Counted from the first letter of the stretch, positions 14,871-25,915 are shown. The stretch: DNA of 64,000 nt from Actinophytocola xanthii (GCF_001921205.1 NZ_MSIE01000048.1:30893-94892), one strand, 5' to 3'. A program made the numbers and translations. Notes: generated by a model from the letters alone, not told the origin.

Positions 14871-17800
14871 GCGGGGCCGAACGCCTCCGCGCGCTCATCG
14901 CCACGGCCGCGGTGCTCGCCGTGGCGGCCGCGGGGCTGACCAGCACGTCGGTCTCCGCCGTTCCGCCGACCTCGGCCGGCACACCGGCCGACGGTCCCCG
15001 CTCGACGGTCACGCTGATCACCGGTGACCAGGTGGTCACCGCGGGCCGTGGTGCGGAGCTGCGGGTGGTCTCGGTGCGGCCGGGACCGGGCCGGGACCGG
15101 ATCGGTCACCTCACCGCGACCAGCAAGGGTCGGGTGTTCGTCTACCCTGCCGACACCGTCGAGCTCGTCCGCTCCGGACGGCTGGACCAGCGGCTGTTCG
15201 ACGTGGCCGGCCTGGTGGCGATGGGCAACGACGACGCGCACCGGCCCGACCTGCCGCTGATCCTGAAGCGTTCCACCGGCACGCGGGCCGCGGCACCGCG
15301 CGGCGCACGGACCAGCCGGGAACTGCGGGGACCGGGCATGACGGCCGTGACGCGCCCCCTGACCGAGGCGACCACGTTCTGGCGGTCGGTCTCGGCCCGA
15401 GACACCCCCCGGCTCGCCGGGGGCACCGAGCGGATCTGGCTGGACGGCGTCGCGAAGGTCTCCCTCGACCAGAGCGTGCGCCAGGTGGGCGCCCCCGAGG
15501 CCTGGCAACGCGGGCACACCGGCAAGGGTGCCCGGGTCGCGGTGCTGGACACCGGCTACGACCGGGACCACCCGGACCTGGCCGGGAAGGTCGTCGCCGA
15601 ACGGGACTTCACCGGCAACCCCGACGGCGTCGTCGACGGCCACGGGCACGGCACCCACGTCGCGTCCACGGTGGCGGGTTCGGGTGCCGCGTCGGGCGGG
15701 CGCAACCGCGGTGTGGCGCCGGACGCCGAGCTGCTCGTCGGCAAGGTGTGTGGCGACGAGGGGTGGTGCCAGGAGTCCGCAGTGATCGACGGCATGACGT
15801 GGGCCGCGGAGCAACAGGTCGACGTGGTGAACCTGAGCCTGGGCGGAGGCCCGACCGACGGAACCGATCCACAGTCGACGGCGGTGAACGAGCTGACCGA
15901 GCGGTACGCGACGTTGTTCGTGGTGTCCGCCGGAAACTACGGCCAGGCGGAGACGGTGTCCACACCGGCAGTGGCGGACGCGGCGCTCGCGGTGGCCTCG
16001 GTGACCAAGCAGGACGTTCCGTCGGGCTTCTCCAGCAGGGGACCGCGAAGCGGGGACCACGCGCTCAAGCCGGACATCGCCGCCCCGGGCACCGACATCG
16101 TCGCCGCCCGGGCGACCGGCGCCTTTCCCGACCTGGCGGTGGACGAGAACCACGCCCGGCTGTCCGGCACCTCGATGGCCGCACCGCACGTCTCGGGCGC
16201 GGCCGCGATCCTGGCCGCCGCCCACCAGGACTGGTCGGCCGATCGACTCAAGGCGGTGCTGATGGGTACCGCGGCGCCGGTGGGTGACGCCTCCGTCTAC
16301 ACGATCGGCACCGGCCGGTTGGACGTGGCGGCGGCCGACCGGGCCACGGTCCGGGCCGACCGGGGCAGCCTCAGCCTCGGCTCGCTCGGCGACGAGCCGG
16401 TCAGCCAGAAGCTCAGCTATCACAACGACGGCGCCAAGCCGGTCACGCTCACGCTACGGGGGGCCCTGACCGACAGGTTCGGTGAGAAGGCGCCGGACGG
16501 GTTGCTCGCCGTCGAGCCGAGCTCGGTCACGGTGCCCGCCCACGGCACCGCGAGCACCACGGTCACGGTCGACCCCGCCGCGGCCCGCCCGGGCCTGTTC
16601 GGCGGCCGGATCACGGCCAGCGTCAAGGGACACACCGCGATCACGACCGGGCTCGGCGTCAGCGTCGAGGCGGCGCCGCGCACGCTCACGGTCACCGCCC
16701 GGGCCGCGAAGGACGAGTTCGCGGGAGCGGGTGCTGTCGCACAGAACCTGGATTCCGGTGAGGTGGTCGTGTTCTGGGTCGACTCCGAGGAACCCACCCC
16801 GGTAGAGCTGCCCGCCGGGCGGTACCGGTTGACCGGAATCGTGGACGGCTCCGTGCCCATCCCGGGCGCCGAGCCGGAGAGCCTGGTCACCAACACCACG
16901 TTGTTCGCCGACGAGATCGACTTGTCCCGCACCGACGCCGACCTCGTCGTGGACTCCACCACGGCCCAACCGGTCAACCGCAGCGTCGACGACCCCGCCG
17001 TGCGCCAAGGCGCCGGTGAGACCGGCGTCAGTCTGGCGTCGGCGAGAACGAGCGAGGGGCCGGCCGGTATCGGCGCCACGACGTTCAACCTGCACGACGT
17101 TCTTCTGCTGCCCAGCAAGAAGATCGACGGGCTGCTGCTCCACGACGGCGCGGCCTGGCAACAGCCCGTACTGTCCGCCACCCAGGTGGGCACCGGGCGC
17201 GAGTTCCGGTTGTGGGACCCCGCCCGGGTCGACTTCCTCGGCGACATCACGGCGCCGCTGGTCGACGTCGGAGCGGCCGGTCCCGAGGACGTCGCGGACA
17301 TGCCACTGAACGGCGCGATCGCCCTGTTCACCCCGCCTGCCGAACTGTCCACCGACGAGATCGAGCGTCGCCTCGCCGCGCTCGGCGAGGCGGGCGTCGC
17401 CCTTGTGGTACTCGGCGGGGGGATCTGTGGACGAGCCTGCCACCGACCACCGGCACCACGCCGGTGATCTGGGCGCACTACCTCGACCGGCTCGACCTCC
17501 AGGAGGCGCTCGCCGCCGGACCGGTGTCCCTTCGCATCCGCGGCATCGCGACCAGCCCGCACGGTTACCTCACCTACCACCAGGTGGAGGACCAGCTCCC
17601 GGCCGGCATCACCTGGTCGGACCGCCGCGACCGGATGGCGACGGTGGTGACCCCGCTGCACGATGCGCAACCGCACCGGAGCGCCCGGCCGCTGACGGCG
17701 TACGTGATGACCGACCGGGTGTACCTGCCGAACCTCACGACGGAGGTGCGGCCCCCCGGGAGCACCACCCTGTACGTCACCCCGGGGGTGCCCTTCGCCT

Positions 17801-18603
17801 TCGAGACCATGGCGACCTGGCCGATCACCGCGGACCCGAGGGATGTCCCGGTGGGGTGGCAGACCTCGAAGCCGCGCCGGTTCGAGCGCGGTGAGCGGAC
17901 CGAGATGCCCTGGCTGAAGGCTCCCTACGGCCCGGCGTTGAGCACGACGACCACCGGCACCGAAGGCGAGACGTTGCCGCTGGCCTACCGCTCCGGCGAC
18001 AAGCTCAACCTCAACCTGCCGATGTTCACCAACAGCCCGGGAACCGGACGACGCGGCTGGTACGACCCGGGCACCGACACCGGCAGCACCACGCTGTCCC
18101 GGGACGGCAAGCGGATCGGCCACAACGACGTGCCCGGGATCGCCGGGTTCGACCTGCCGGCCGGACCCGGCCGGTACGAGCTCACCGTGGACGCCGGCTA
18201 CCGGCTGCCGGGCTGGCCGCTGGCCACCCGGGTGACCGAGAAGTGGTCGTTCACCTCGAGCGGCGAGCGCGCCGGGCCGCTTCCGCTGCTGGACGTGGAG
18301 TACGACCTCCCGTTGGACCTGACGAACGCGGCGCCGGCCGGAAAGGAGCTCACCGGCGCCGTCCAGGTTGCCCAGCAGGTCGGCGCCGAACGGACCGGGA
18401 TCACCTCGGTCCGGCTCGAGGTGTCCTACGACGACGGTGCCATCTGGCAGCGGGCGGTCGTCGACCGCGACGGCCCGAGGTGGTCGGTGCGGATCCCGGC
18501 CGGAGCGTCCGGCCGTGAGTTCGCCTCGCTCCGCACCACCGCGACCGACACGGCGGGCAACAAGGTCACCGAGACGCTCGTCCGCGCCTACCGCCTGACC
18601 TGA
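14867..18603 (+). CDS. secreted subtilisin-like protease (S8) interrupted by a -1 frameshift
   Basis: A signal peptide (about 1-33) and propeptide precede a catalytic domain with Asp228 (VLDTGYD), His261 (GHGTHVAS) and Ser436 (GTSMAAPHV). It is followed by several hundred residues of beta-rich accessory domains. At a run of six G (17417-17422) the first frame continues only 14 more codons to a stop near 17467. A one-base backward slip there rejoins a frame that is open to 18603 and reads GDLWTSL, giving about 1,245 residues in all. This is either programmed slippage, a genuine mutation, or a sequencing error in the homopolymer. The catalytic domain is intact in all cases. Confidence 0.8.
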
Positions 18604-18616
18604 CCCCGTCCGCACC

Positions 18617-18650
18617 GCCGGGGTCGACCGTCTCCACGGTCGACCCCGGC
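18617..18650 (+). terminator. intrinsic hairpin after subtilase gene
   Basis: A 15-bp perfect stem with a CTCC loop begins 14 nt after the subtilase stop codon and ends the sigma/CU044/subtilase operon. Confidence 0.8.
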
Positions 18651-18682
18651 ATTCCCCGTTTCGCGCTCGGTAGGGTGCCAGT

Positions 18683-20185
18683 ATGGCAGCCCTGCTCGCG
18701 GCGCGGCGGCGGTCGTGGCTGGTCGGCGCCGCGCCGGTGCACCGGTGGCGGGCGGGGGTCCTCCCCTTCCTGCTGATCGCGGTGCCGCTGGGGATCGAGC
18801 TCGCCGGACGGTGGACGGAGCTGGTGGTCAGCCTCGTCGTCGCCGGAGCCTGCGTCGTCGCGTTCGGGCGGTTCCCGGTGGCGGTCCTGTCGCTGGCCGT
18901 GGCCGGGGTGCTGGTTCCGACGCTCGTCCTGTCCCCCGTCGCGACCAGCCCGGTACGCGGGTGGCCCTTCGCCGCCGCCGGGGTCTTCGGGTACCTCACC
19001 GGCAGGCGGCTCGCCGGGCAGCGGCCCGCGGTGACGGCGTTGGCCGGCCTGCTGCTCGCCGGGCTGCCGGTCGGCGTCCTGGTCGACGTGGGGCAGCGCG
19101 CTGGCTTCGGCGTGCTGTTCGGGCTCTACGACTGGTTCGTGCTCGTGCTGGTCCTGCTGCTCACGGTGGCCCTGCCGTGGCTCGCCGGCCGGTACCGGCG
19201 CCAGCGCGCCGAGCTGCTCGTCGCCGGGTTCGAGCGGGCCGCGCTCCTGCAACGGGCGCGCATCGCCCGGGAGATGCACGACTCGTTGGGCCACGAGCTG
19301 GGGCTCGTCGCGTTGCGCGCCGCCGCACTGGAGGTCTCCCAGCGGCTCGACGAGCCGACCCGCGCCCAGGCCGGTGAACTGCGCGCCGGGGTCACCGCGG
19401 CGACCGAGCGGCTGGGCGAGATCGTCGGGCTGCTCGGCGAACCCGAGCGCACCGACCTCACACCCCTGGTCGCCCGTGCCGTCGCCGCCGGACAGCGGGT
19501 CGAGCTCGACGCGCCCGCGGAGCCGCCGGAACACCTCGCCGGCGCGGTCCACCGAATCGTCCGGGAAGGACTCACCAACGCGGCCCGGCACGCGCCGGGA
19601 ATGCCGGTGACCGTCGCCATCGACGTCGACATCGACGTCGCGGAGCGGACGACGGTGACCGTCACCAACGGGCTAGTCGACACCGGGGGGTCGCGCGGCA
19701 GGGGGTCGGGCCTTGCTGGGTTGCGGGAGCAGGTCGAGCTGCTCGGCGGCACGCTCGAGGGCGGTGTCCACGATGGCCGGTTCGTTCTCGAGGCGACGCT
19801 GCCCCACGACCCGGCACGCCGGCAGCCCACGCGAGAACGGCCGAGGCTGTGGCGGTTGCTACGGGTGCCGCTGCTCGCGGCGGCTGTCGTGGTGGCGCTC
19901 GCGTTCGGGCTGTACGCCCTCGTGGGGTCGGACAACCGACTCGACCCCGCGGTGTACCAGAAGCTCCACATCGGACAGCCGCAGGAGTCCGTGGAGAAGG
20001 TGTTGCCCCGCTTCCAGATTCTCGGGGACCCGGAGCGGATGTTGTCCGCACCTCCGCCGGCCGCCGACTGCCGGCACTACTGGGCCGAGGTGCAGACCGA
20101 CGAGCGGCTGTTCTACCGGCTGTGCTTCCTCGATCGTCGGCTCGCGGTCAAGGAGACCGTCCCGAGGGACGCGGTGTCGCGGTGA
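18683..20185 (+). CDS. sensor histidine kinase (NarL-type) with C-terminal membrane-anchored extra domain
   Basis: Five or six N-terminal membrane segments (to about 170) precede a HisKA_3 dimerisation helix with the phospho-acceptor His199 in AREMHDSLGHE. An HATPase domain follows with EGLTNAARHAP as N-box and GSGLAGLREQ as G-box. After the kinase ends (about 385) there is an unusual extra membrane helix (about 393-415) and a roughly 80-residue tail. That tail contains LHIGQPQESVEKVLP and two Cys, weakly reminiscent of BamE/OmlA-type small domains. It overlaps the response regulator start (GTGA), so the two form a translationally coupled pair. Confidence 0.85.
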   Translation: MAALLAARRRSWLVGAAPVHRWRAGVLPFLLIAVPLGIELAGRWTELVVSLVVAGACVVAFGRFPVAVLSLAVAGVLVPTLVLSPVATSPVRGWPFAAAGVFGYLTGRRLAGQRPAVTALAGLLLAGLPVGVLVDVGQRAGFGVLFGLYDWFVLVLVLLLTVALPWLAGRYRRQRAELLVAGFERAALLQRARIAREMHDSLGHELGLVALRAAALEVSQRLDEPTRAQAGELRAGVTAATERLGEIVGLLGEPERTDLTPLVARAVAAGQRVELDAPAEPPEHLAGAVHRIVREGLTNAARHAPGMPVTVAIDVDIDVAERTTVTVTNGLVDTGGSRGRGSGLAGLREQVELLGGTLEGGVHDGRFVLEATLPHDPARRQPTRERPRLWRLLRVPLLAAAVVVALAFGLYALVGSDNRLDPAVYQKLHIGQPQESVEKVLPRFQILGDPERMLSAPPPAADCRHYWAEVQTDERLFYRLCFLDRRLAVKETVPRDAVSR

Positions 20186-20829
20186 TTCGGATCCTGCTCG
20201 CCGAGGACGAGCCGCTGACCAGGGCCGGCATCCGCGCCGTCCTCTCCGGTGACCCGGAGTTCGAGGTCGTCGCGGAGGCGGGGAACGGGCGTGAGGCGGT
20301 GGAGCTGGCCCGGGCCCACCGTCCGGAGGTCGCTCTGCTCGACATCGTCATGCCCGTGCTCGACGGTCTCACCGCCGCGGCCGAGATCACCCGGACGGTG
20401 CCGGAGACCGGCGTCCTGATGCTGACCACGTTCTCCGCCGACGAGCACATCGCCGCCGCGCTCGACGGGGGCGCACGCGGGTTCCTGCTCAAGAGCGGCG
20501 ACCCCCGTGAGCTGTTCGCCGGTATCCGCGCCGTCGCCGGTGGCGCCGCCTTCCTCTCGCCGACCGTCGCGCACCGGGTGATCCAGCAAGTCAAGGCCGA
20601 CCGGCTGACGAGTGCCGCCCGAGCGCGGCGGCTCGTCGGCGAGCTGACCCCGCGTGAGCGCGAGGTGCTCGCGCTGGTCGGCGCCGGGCTGCCCAACGCC
20701 GAGATCGCCCGCCGGCTGCATGTGGTCGAGGGCACGGTGAAGGTGTTCGTCACCTCGATCCTGCGGCGCCTCGAGGTGGCGAACCGGGTGCAGGCCGCCA
20801 TCGTCGCCCACGAGGCCGGGCTCGTATGA
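20182..20829 (+). CDS. LuxR/NarL-family response regulator
   Basis: The 215-residue protein has a receiver domain (acidic pocket in LLAEDEPL, phospho-Asp in VALLDIVMP, Lys in FLLKSGD). A C-terminal LuxR helix-turn-helix follows (LTPREREVLALVGAGLPNAE). Its GTG start overlaps the kinase stop codon. Target genes are unknown; the secreted hydrolase immediately downstream is a candidate. Confidence 0.9.
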   Translation: MIRILLAEDEPLTRAGIRAVLSGDPEFEVVAEAGNGREAVELARAHRPEVALLDIVMPVLDGLTAAAEITRTVPETGVLMLTTFSADEHIAAALDGGARGFLLKSGDPRELFAGIRAVAGGAAFLSPTVAHRVIQQVKADRLTSAARARRLVGELTPREREVLALVGAGLPNAEIARRLHVVEGTVKVFVTSILRRLEVANRVQAAIVAHEAGLV

Positions 20830-20897
20830 CCTTCGGCTAGTCTGACCGTCCCCGTTCGACAGATGTCCTCTCCGCCGACCGCGACGAGGCTGGCGGC

Positions 20898-21995
20898 ATG
20901 ATCACGATGACCTTCGCCGCCGCGCTGACCACCGTCGCGCTGGCCGCCGGGCTCACCCCCGCTGCCGCGGCACCGGCCGAGCCCGACCCCGTCCGGCTCG
21001 CCCTGCCCGCCCCGACCGGCCCCTACCCGGTGGGCACCGCGGAGCTGCACCTGACCGACGAGGACCGCACCGACCCGTGGACCGGCCGCCCCCGGGAGCT
21101 GATGGTGTCGCTGTGGTACCCGGCCGCGCCCAACGGCCCCCGAGCACACCAGTTTCCGCAGGCGGTGACGGCCTTCTACGACCGGAGCGCCGGCGTGCCA
21201 CCCGGCACGGCCGACTTCGCGGGGACCGTCACGCACTCGCGGACCGGCGCCACCCCACTGCCCGGCAGGCGTCCGGTCGTGCTCTACTCCCCCGGCGGCG
21301 GCCACTCGCGCTTCCTCGGCACGACGCTCGTCGAGGACCTCGCGAGCCGCGGCTATGCCGTGGTCGGCGTCGACCACACCCCGGTGAGCCCCGTCCAGTT
21401 CCCCGACCGCCTCGAGCTGCCGCGCCCCGGCGTGGACGCCGGACAGGTGCTGCGCGAACGGGTGCGGGACGTGTCGTTCGTCCTGGACGAGCTGACCCGG
21501 TTCCCCACCCTGGACCTCACGCGGGTGGGCATGGTCGGCCACTCGATGGGCGGCTTCACCACGGCCGAGGCGATGCTGACCGAGGACCGCGTCGACGCCG
21601 GCGCCAACCTGGACGGCAGCATGGACCCGCGGTTCGGCCAGGCGGCGGTTCGCGGCGTGACCCGTCCGTTCCTGCTGATGGGCGCCGGGCTGTCCGGCGG
21701 TGTCCCGCACAACCACGCCCACAGTGACGACTGGGCCCGGTTCTGGTCTGCCTCCACCGGCTGGCGCCGCGACCTCTACCTCCCCACCGGCGAACACATG
21801 AGCTTCACCGACGCCCAGGTCCTCCTCCCCCAACTCCCCGGCGACTTCACCGCCTCGATCGGCACCGTCGACCCCCGCCGCGGCCTCGCCGCGCAACGGA
21901 GGTACCTGGCCGCCTTCTTCGACCTCCACCTCCGCGACCGCCCCACATCCGTCTTCGACCACCAGCTGTACCCCGAAGTGCAGATCATCGCCTGA
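20898..21995 (+). CDS. secreted alpha/beta-hydrolase (PAF acetylhydrolase-like lipase)
   Basis: A signal peptide (about 1-25) precedes an alpha/beta-hydrolase of 365 residues with an oxyanion segment LYSPGGGHSR and nucleophile elbow GHSMGGF. A late His lies in GEHMSFTD. The order and the loops match actinobacterial platelet-activating-factor acetylhydrolase/Streptomyces lipase-like enzymes (group II PAF-AH family). It would act outside the cell on lipids or esters. It lies 68 nt downstream of the response regulator and may be cotranscribed with it. Confidence 0.82.
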   Translation: MITMTFAAALTTVALAAGLTPAAAAPAEPDPVRLALPAPTGPYPVGTAELHLTDEDRTDPWTGRPRELMVSLWYPAAPNGPRAHQFPQAVTAFYDRSAGVPPGTADFAGTVTHSRTGATPLPGRRPVVLYSPGGGHSRFLGTTLVEDLASRGYAVVGVDHTPVSPVQFPDRLELPRPGVDAGQVLRERVRDVSFVLDELTRFPTLDLTRVGMVGHSMGGFTTAEAMLTEDRVDAGANLDGSMDPRFGQAAVRGVTRPFLLMGAGLSGGVPHNHAHSDDWARFWSASTGWRRDLYLPTGEHMSFTDAQVLLPQLPGDFTASIGTVDPRRGLAAQRRYLAAFFDLHLRDRPTSVFDHQLYPEVQIIA

Positions 21996-22047
21996 CCGCC
22001 GGTCACGCGCTGGAAGGTCGGCGGGTGGCCGATGGCAAAATCAGCCT

Positions 22048-25000
22048 GTGCAGGTCGGGATGCTGGGGCCGTTCGAGGTCCGTACGGACGACGGCGGTGT
22101 CGCCGACGTGCCGGGCGCCCGGCTGCGCGGGCTGCTGACCGCCCTGGCGCTGCAACCGGGTCATCCGGTCCCGAAGGCCACGCTGATCGACTGGATCTGG
22201 GGCGAGCACCCGCCCGCCGACGCGGCGAACGCCCTGCAGCGTCTGGCGTCCCGGCTGCGGAAGATCCTGCCGGCAGGTGTCGTCGAGGGGCAGCCCGACG
22301 GCTACCGGTTGCGAGTGGACCCCGACGCCGTCGACGCCGTGCGGTTCGAGCGCCTCGTCGGCCAGGCCCGCGACGGTGCCGGTCCCCGCCGGGTACACCG
22401 GCTGCGCGAGGCCCTCACACTGTGGCGCGGGGCCGCCATGCAGGACGTCGGCCTGTCGGAGAGCGCGGCCTTCGAGGCGGCGGTCACCCGGCTCGAGGCC
22501 CTGCGCCTGACCGCCATGGAGGACCGGTTCGACGCGGAGATCGACCTCGGGCACGGGGCGGACCTGGTCACCGAACTGACCCACCTGGTGGCCGTGCACC
22601 CGGTCCGCGAACGGCTCGTCGCCGCGCTGATGCGTGCGCTCGCCGCCGCCGGTCGCGACTCCGAGGCGCTGCTCGTCTACCAGCGCGCGAGAGAGGCCCT
22701 GGCCGAGGCGCTGGGGGTCGACCCGTCGTCGGAGCTGTCCGCACTGCACGTCGCGTTGTTGCGGGGCGAGCTGGGACAGCGGCAGGAGAACCGGAAGACC
22801 AACCTGCGGGCCGAGCTGACCAGCTTCGTCGGCAAGGACGCCGATGTCGCGGCGCTGCGGGACCTGGTCGCCGACCACCGGCTCACGACCGTGATCGGGC
22901 CCGGTGGCGCGGGGAAGACCAGGCTGGCCACGGAGACGGCGCGCTCGCTGCTCCACGAGCTGCCGGACGGGGCCTGGCTGGTGGAGCTCGCGGCCATCGG
23001 CGCGGACGGGGACGTGGCGCAGGCGACGCTCGCCGGGCTCGGCCTGCGCGAGTCACTGCTCGACGTGTCGCCGAACGCCGAGCTGACCGACCGGCTCATC
23101 GCGGCGATCCGCGAGCGGGAGGCGCTGCTGGTCCTGGACAACTGCGAGCACGTCATCGATTCGGCGGCGGCCTTCGCCCACCGGCTGCTCGGCGAGTGCC
23201 ACCGGCTGCGGATCCTCGCGACGAGCAGGGAACCGCTCGGCATCACCGGCGAGGCGCTGTGGCCGGCCGAACCGCTCGGCATGCCGGAGAGCGACGCCGC
23301 GCCCGCCGAGATCGCCTCCTCGCCGGCCGTCCAGCTGCTGCGGGACCGGGCTGGCGCGGTACGCAAGGACCTCGCCGCCGACGCGGAGACGCTGGCGACG
23401 ATGGCCCGCGTCTGCCGGGCGCTTGACGGGATGCCGCTGGCGATCGAGCTGGCCGCGGCCAGGCTGCGCACGATGTCGCTCGACCAGCTCGCCATCCGGC
23501 TCGACGACCGGTTCCGCCTGCTGACCGGCGGTAGCCGTACCGCCCTGCCTCGGCACCGGACGCTGCGGGCGATGGTCGACTGGAGCTGGGAGCTGCTGAC
23601 CGAGGCCGAACGGATGGTCCTGCGCAGGCTCTCGGTGTTCTCCGGTGGGGCGAGCCTGGAGGCCGCAGAACGGGTGTGCGGCGGCGATGCCGTCCCGCCG
23701 GAACAGGTGCTGGAGTCGCTCACCGCATTGGCCGAGAAGTCACTGCTGGTCACCGAGGGCGGCAACGCACCGCGCTACCGGATGACCGGAACGGTCAAGG
23801 AGTACGCGCAGCTGCGGCTCGCGGAGGCCGGGGAGTCGGACCTGGCGCGCCGGGCGCACCTCGCCTACTTCACCGAGCTCGCCGAGACCGCGGAGCCACA
23901 CCTTCGCCGGGCCGACCAACTGAAGTGGCTCGCCACGCTCGAGGCCGACCACGACAACATCGGTGCCGCGATGCGCGGCGCCCTCGCGGCCGGCGAGGCA
24001 CACGCGGCGATGCGGCTCGCGGTGGGCTCCGGCTGGTACTGGTGGCTCGCCGGCCACAAGACCGAGGGTCTCGAGCTGATCATCGCGGCGACGAGGACAC
24101 CCGGCGAGGTACCCGACGACGTCCGTGCCGTGGTGTACGCGCTCGTCGTGCACTTCATGACCACCGGTCCCAGCGGTGAGCACCAGGTGGCGGAGTGGAT
24201 CCACGAGGCGTACCGGTTGAGCCGGCACAGCCGCTCCCGGCACCCGCTGATGGGGCTGATCGCCCCGCTCGAGCGCATGTTGCAGGCGCCGGACTCGTCC
24301 CTGCTCGCGTTCGAGTCGCTGTTGGACGACGAGGACCCCTGGGTTCGCGCGATCGCCCGCCTGCACCTCGGCAAGATGCGGGTCATGCTCGGCCAGGGCG
24401 GTCGGGAGGCGGACGAGTACCTCGAGAGGGCGCTCGCCGAGTTCCGCGCGCTCGGCGAGCGGTTCGGAATCTCGTTCGCCCTCACCGAACTGGCGGACCG
24501 GATGGCGACGCGGGGCGAGTTCGCCGGCGCGTGCGAGCACTACGAGCAGGCGGTCGTGGCGGTCGGCGAGGTCGGGGCGACCGAGGACGTCATCCGGTTG
24601 CGGTCGCGCCAGGCGCAGCTGTACTGGCTGCTGGGTGACAAGGAGGCCAGCGCGACCGCCCTCGCCGACGCGCAACGGCATGCGGAACGGGTCACCTGGC
24701 CGGGTGCGCTGGCCCTGCTGGCCCTCTCGCGGGCCGAGCTCGCCCGGTGGCGTGGCGACGTCGAGGAGGCCCGCCAGCAGCTCGACGTCGGGACGGCCCT
24801 GCTGGGAGCGGACGCGCACCAGGCGCACATCCGCGCGGTCGGGCACAGCATGCTCGGCTACCTCGCCGAGGACCTCGACGAGTCCCGGAGCCACCACCGC
24901 GCTGCCTGCCTGGCGGCCGCCGAGGCGGGCAGCGCCTACGTGGTCGGGCCGGTGCTCGTCGGGGTCGCGGACCTGGCGCTGCGCGGTGACCAGCCCGAGC

Positions 25001-25185
25001 AGGCGGCACGGCTGCTCGGGGCGAGCGCGGGTGTCGGTGGGCTGATGGACCGGTCACAACCGGACGTGACCCGGATCGAGCAGGTCGTGCGGAACCGCCT
25101 CGGCGACGAGCGGTTCGCCGAGGCGGTTCGGGAGGGAACGCGGACGAGCTGGTCTCAGCTCGCCGAGGTCACGCTCGCTTCCTGA
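22048..25185 (+). CDS. AfsR/SARP-like regulator with BTAD and STAND ATPase domains
   Basis: The 1,045-residue protein opens with an OmpR-type winged helix (about 1-90, VPGARLRGLLTALAL) and a BTAD helical domain (about 95-245). A STAND/NB-ARC-like ATPase follows, with Walker A GPGGAGKTR near 285 and Walker B LLVLDNCEH, then a long C-terminal helical-repeat region. This is the architecture of AfsR-type activators of secondary metabolism, although many such proteins control other genes. GTG start, no clear ribosome site. Its end overlaps the convergent ABC transporter gene by 17 nt. Confidence 0.88.
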   Translation: MQVGMLGPFEVRTDDGGVADVPGARLRGLLTALALQPGHPVPKATLIDWIWGEHPPADAANALQRLASRLRKILPAGVVEGQPDGYRLRVDPDAVDAVRFERLVGQARDGAGPRRVHRLREALTLWRGAAMQDVGLSESAAFEAAVTRLEALRLTAMEDRFDAEIDLGHGADLVTELTHLVAVHPVRERLVAALMRALAAAGRDSEALLVYQRAREALAEALGVDPSSELSALHVALLRGELGQRQENRKTNLRAELTSFVGKDADVAALRDLVADHRLTTVIGPGGAGKTRLATETARSLLHELPDGAWLVELAAIGADGDVAQATLAGLGLRESLLDVSPNAELTDRLIAAIREREALLVLDNCEHVIDSAAAFAHRLLGECHRLRILATSREPLGITGEALWPAEPLGMPESDAAPAEIASSPAVQLLRDRAGAVRKDLAADAETLATMARVCRALDGMPLAIELAAARLRTMSLDQLAIRLDDRFRLLTGGSRTALPRHRTLRAMVDWSWELLTEAERMVLRRLSVFSGGASLEAAERVCGGDAVPPEQVLESLTALAEKSLLVTEGGNAPRYRMTGTVKEYAQLRLAEAGESDLARRAHLAYFTELAETAEPHLRRADQLKWLATLEADHDNIGAAMRGALAAGEAHAAMRLAVGSGWYWWLAGHKTEGLELIIAATRTPGEVPDDVRAVVYALVVHFMTTGPSGEHQVAEWIHEAYRLSRHSRSRHPLMGLIAPLERMLQAPDSSLLAFESLLDDEDPWVRAIARLHLGKMRVMLGQGGREADEYLERALAEFRALGERFGISFALTELADRMATRGEFAGACEHYEQAVVAVGEVGATEDVIRLRSRQAQLYWLLGDKEASATALADAQRHAERVTWPGALALLALSRAELARWRGDVEEARQQLDVGTALLGADAHQAHIRAVGHSMLGYLAEDLDESRSHHRAACLAAAEAGSAYVVGPVLVGVADLALRGDQPEQAARLLGASAGVGGLMDRSQPDVTRIEQVVRNRLGDERFAEAVREGTRTSWSQLAEVTLAS

Positions 25186-25915
25186 ACGTGGCCACCGCCC
25201 ACACATAACCCACCACCGCGATCCCGGCACCCCAGGCCACCGCCGCGACAATGTCGCCGGTGGAGGGTGTCCCGTTCAGCAACCCGCGCACGCTCTCGAT
25301 GATCGGCGTGAACGGCTGGTACTCCGCGAACTCCCGCACGCCGGCGCCCATCTTCTCCGCCGGCACGATCGCACTGCTGAAGAACGGCAGCATGATCAGC
25401 GGAACCGTGGTGAACCCCGCCGACTCCGCGGTTTTCGCGACCAGTCCCAGCGCGACCGTGAGCCAGCCGACCGCGACGACCGTCAGCACGAGGATCCCGA
25501 TCGCGGCGAGCCACTGGAGGACGGTCGCGGACGGACTGAACCCCATCAGGAACGCCACGCCGACGACGGCGGCCAACCCCGCGACCGAGCGCACGACGGT
25601 GGAGACCAGGTGCCCGGTCAGCACCGCGCCCCGCGAGACGTCCATGACCTTGAGCCGGTTGATGATGCCGTTGGTCATGTCGGAGTTCACCGCCATCGCG
25701 GTAGCCGAAAGGCCGTAGGCGACGGTCATCAGGAGCATTCCGGGTGTCGCGTAGTCGACGTAGTCCGCGCCGCCGACGTCGAACGCGCCACCGAAGACGT
25801 AGACGAACATCAGCATCAGAACGATCGGGAAGAGGATCGCGTTGAACAACGCCGTCGGGTTCCGGACGGTGTGCTTGAAGTTGCGCCGCAACATGATCAT
25901 CGAATCGGAGCTCAT
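25169..25915 (-). CDS. ABC-2 type transporter permease (DrrB-like)
   Basis: A 248-residue protein with six membrane segments and the ABC-2 permease pattern (RNPTALFNAILFPIVLMLMF at the first helix, YQPFTPIIESVRGLL near the last). It is the membrane partner of the ATPase encoded just upstream, the stop and start codons sharing one base (TGATG). By family it would form a daunorubicin-resistance-type exporter for a hydrophobic compound; substrate unknown. Confidence 0.88.
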   Translation of the reverse strand: MSSDSMIMLRRNFKHTVRNPTALFNAILFPIVLMLMFVYVFGGAFDVGGADYVDYATPGMLLMTVAYGLSATAMAVNSDMTNGIINRLKVMDVSRGAVLTGHLVSTVVRSVAGLAAVVGVAFLMGFSPSATVLQWLAAIGILVLTVVAVGWLTVALGLVAKTAESAGFTTVPLIMLPFFSSAIVPAEKMGAGVREFAEYQPFTPIIESVRGLLNGTPSTGDIVAAVAWGAGIAVVGYVWAVATFRKRA

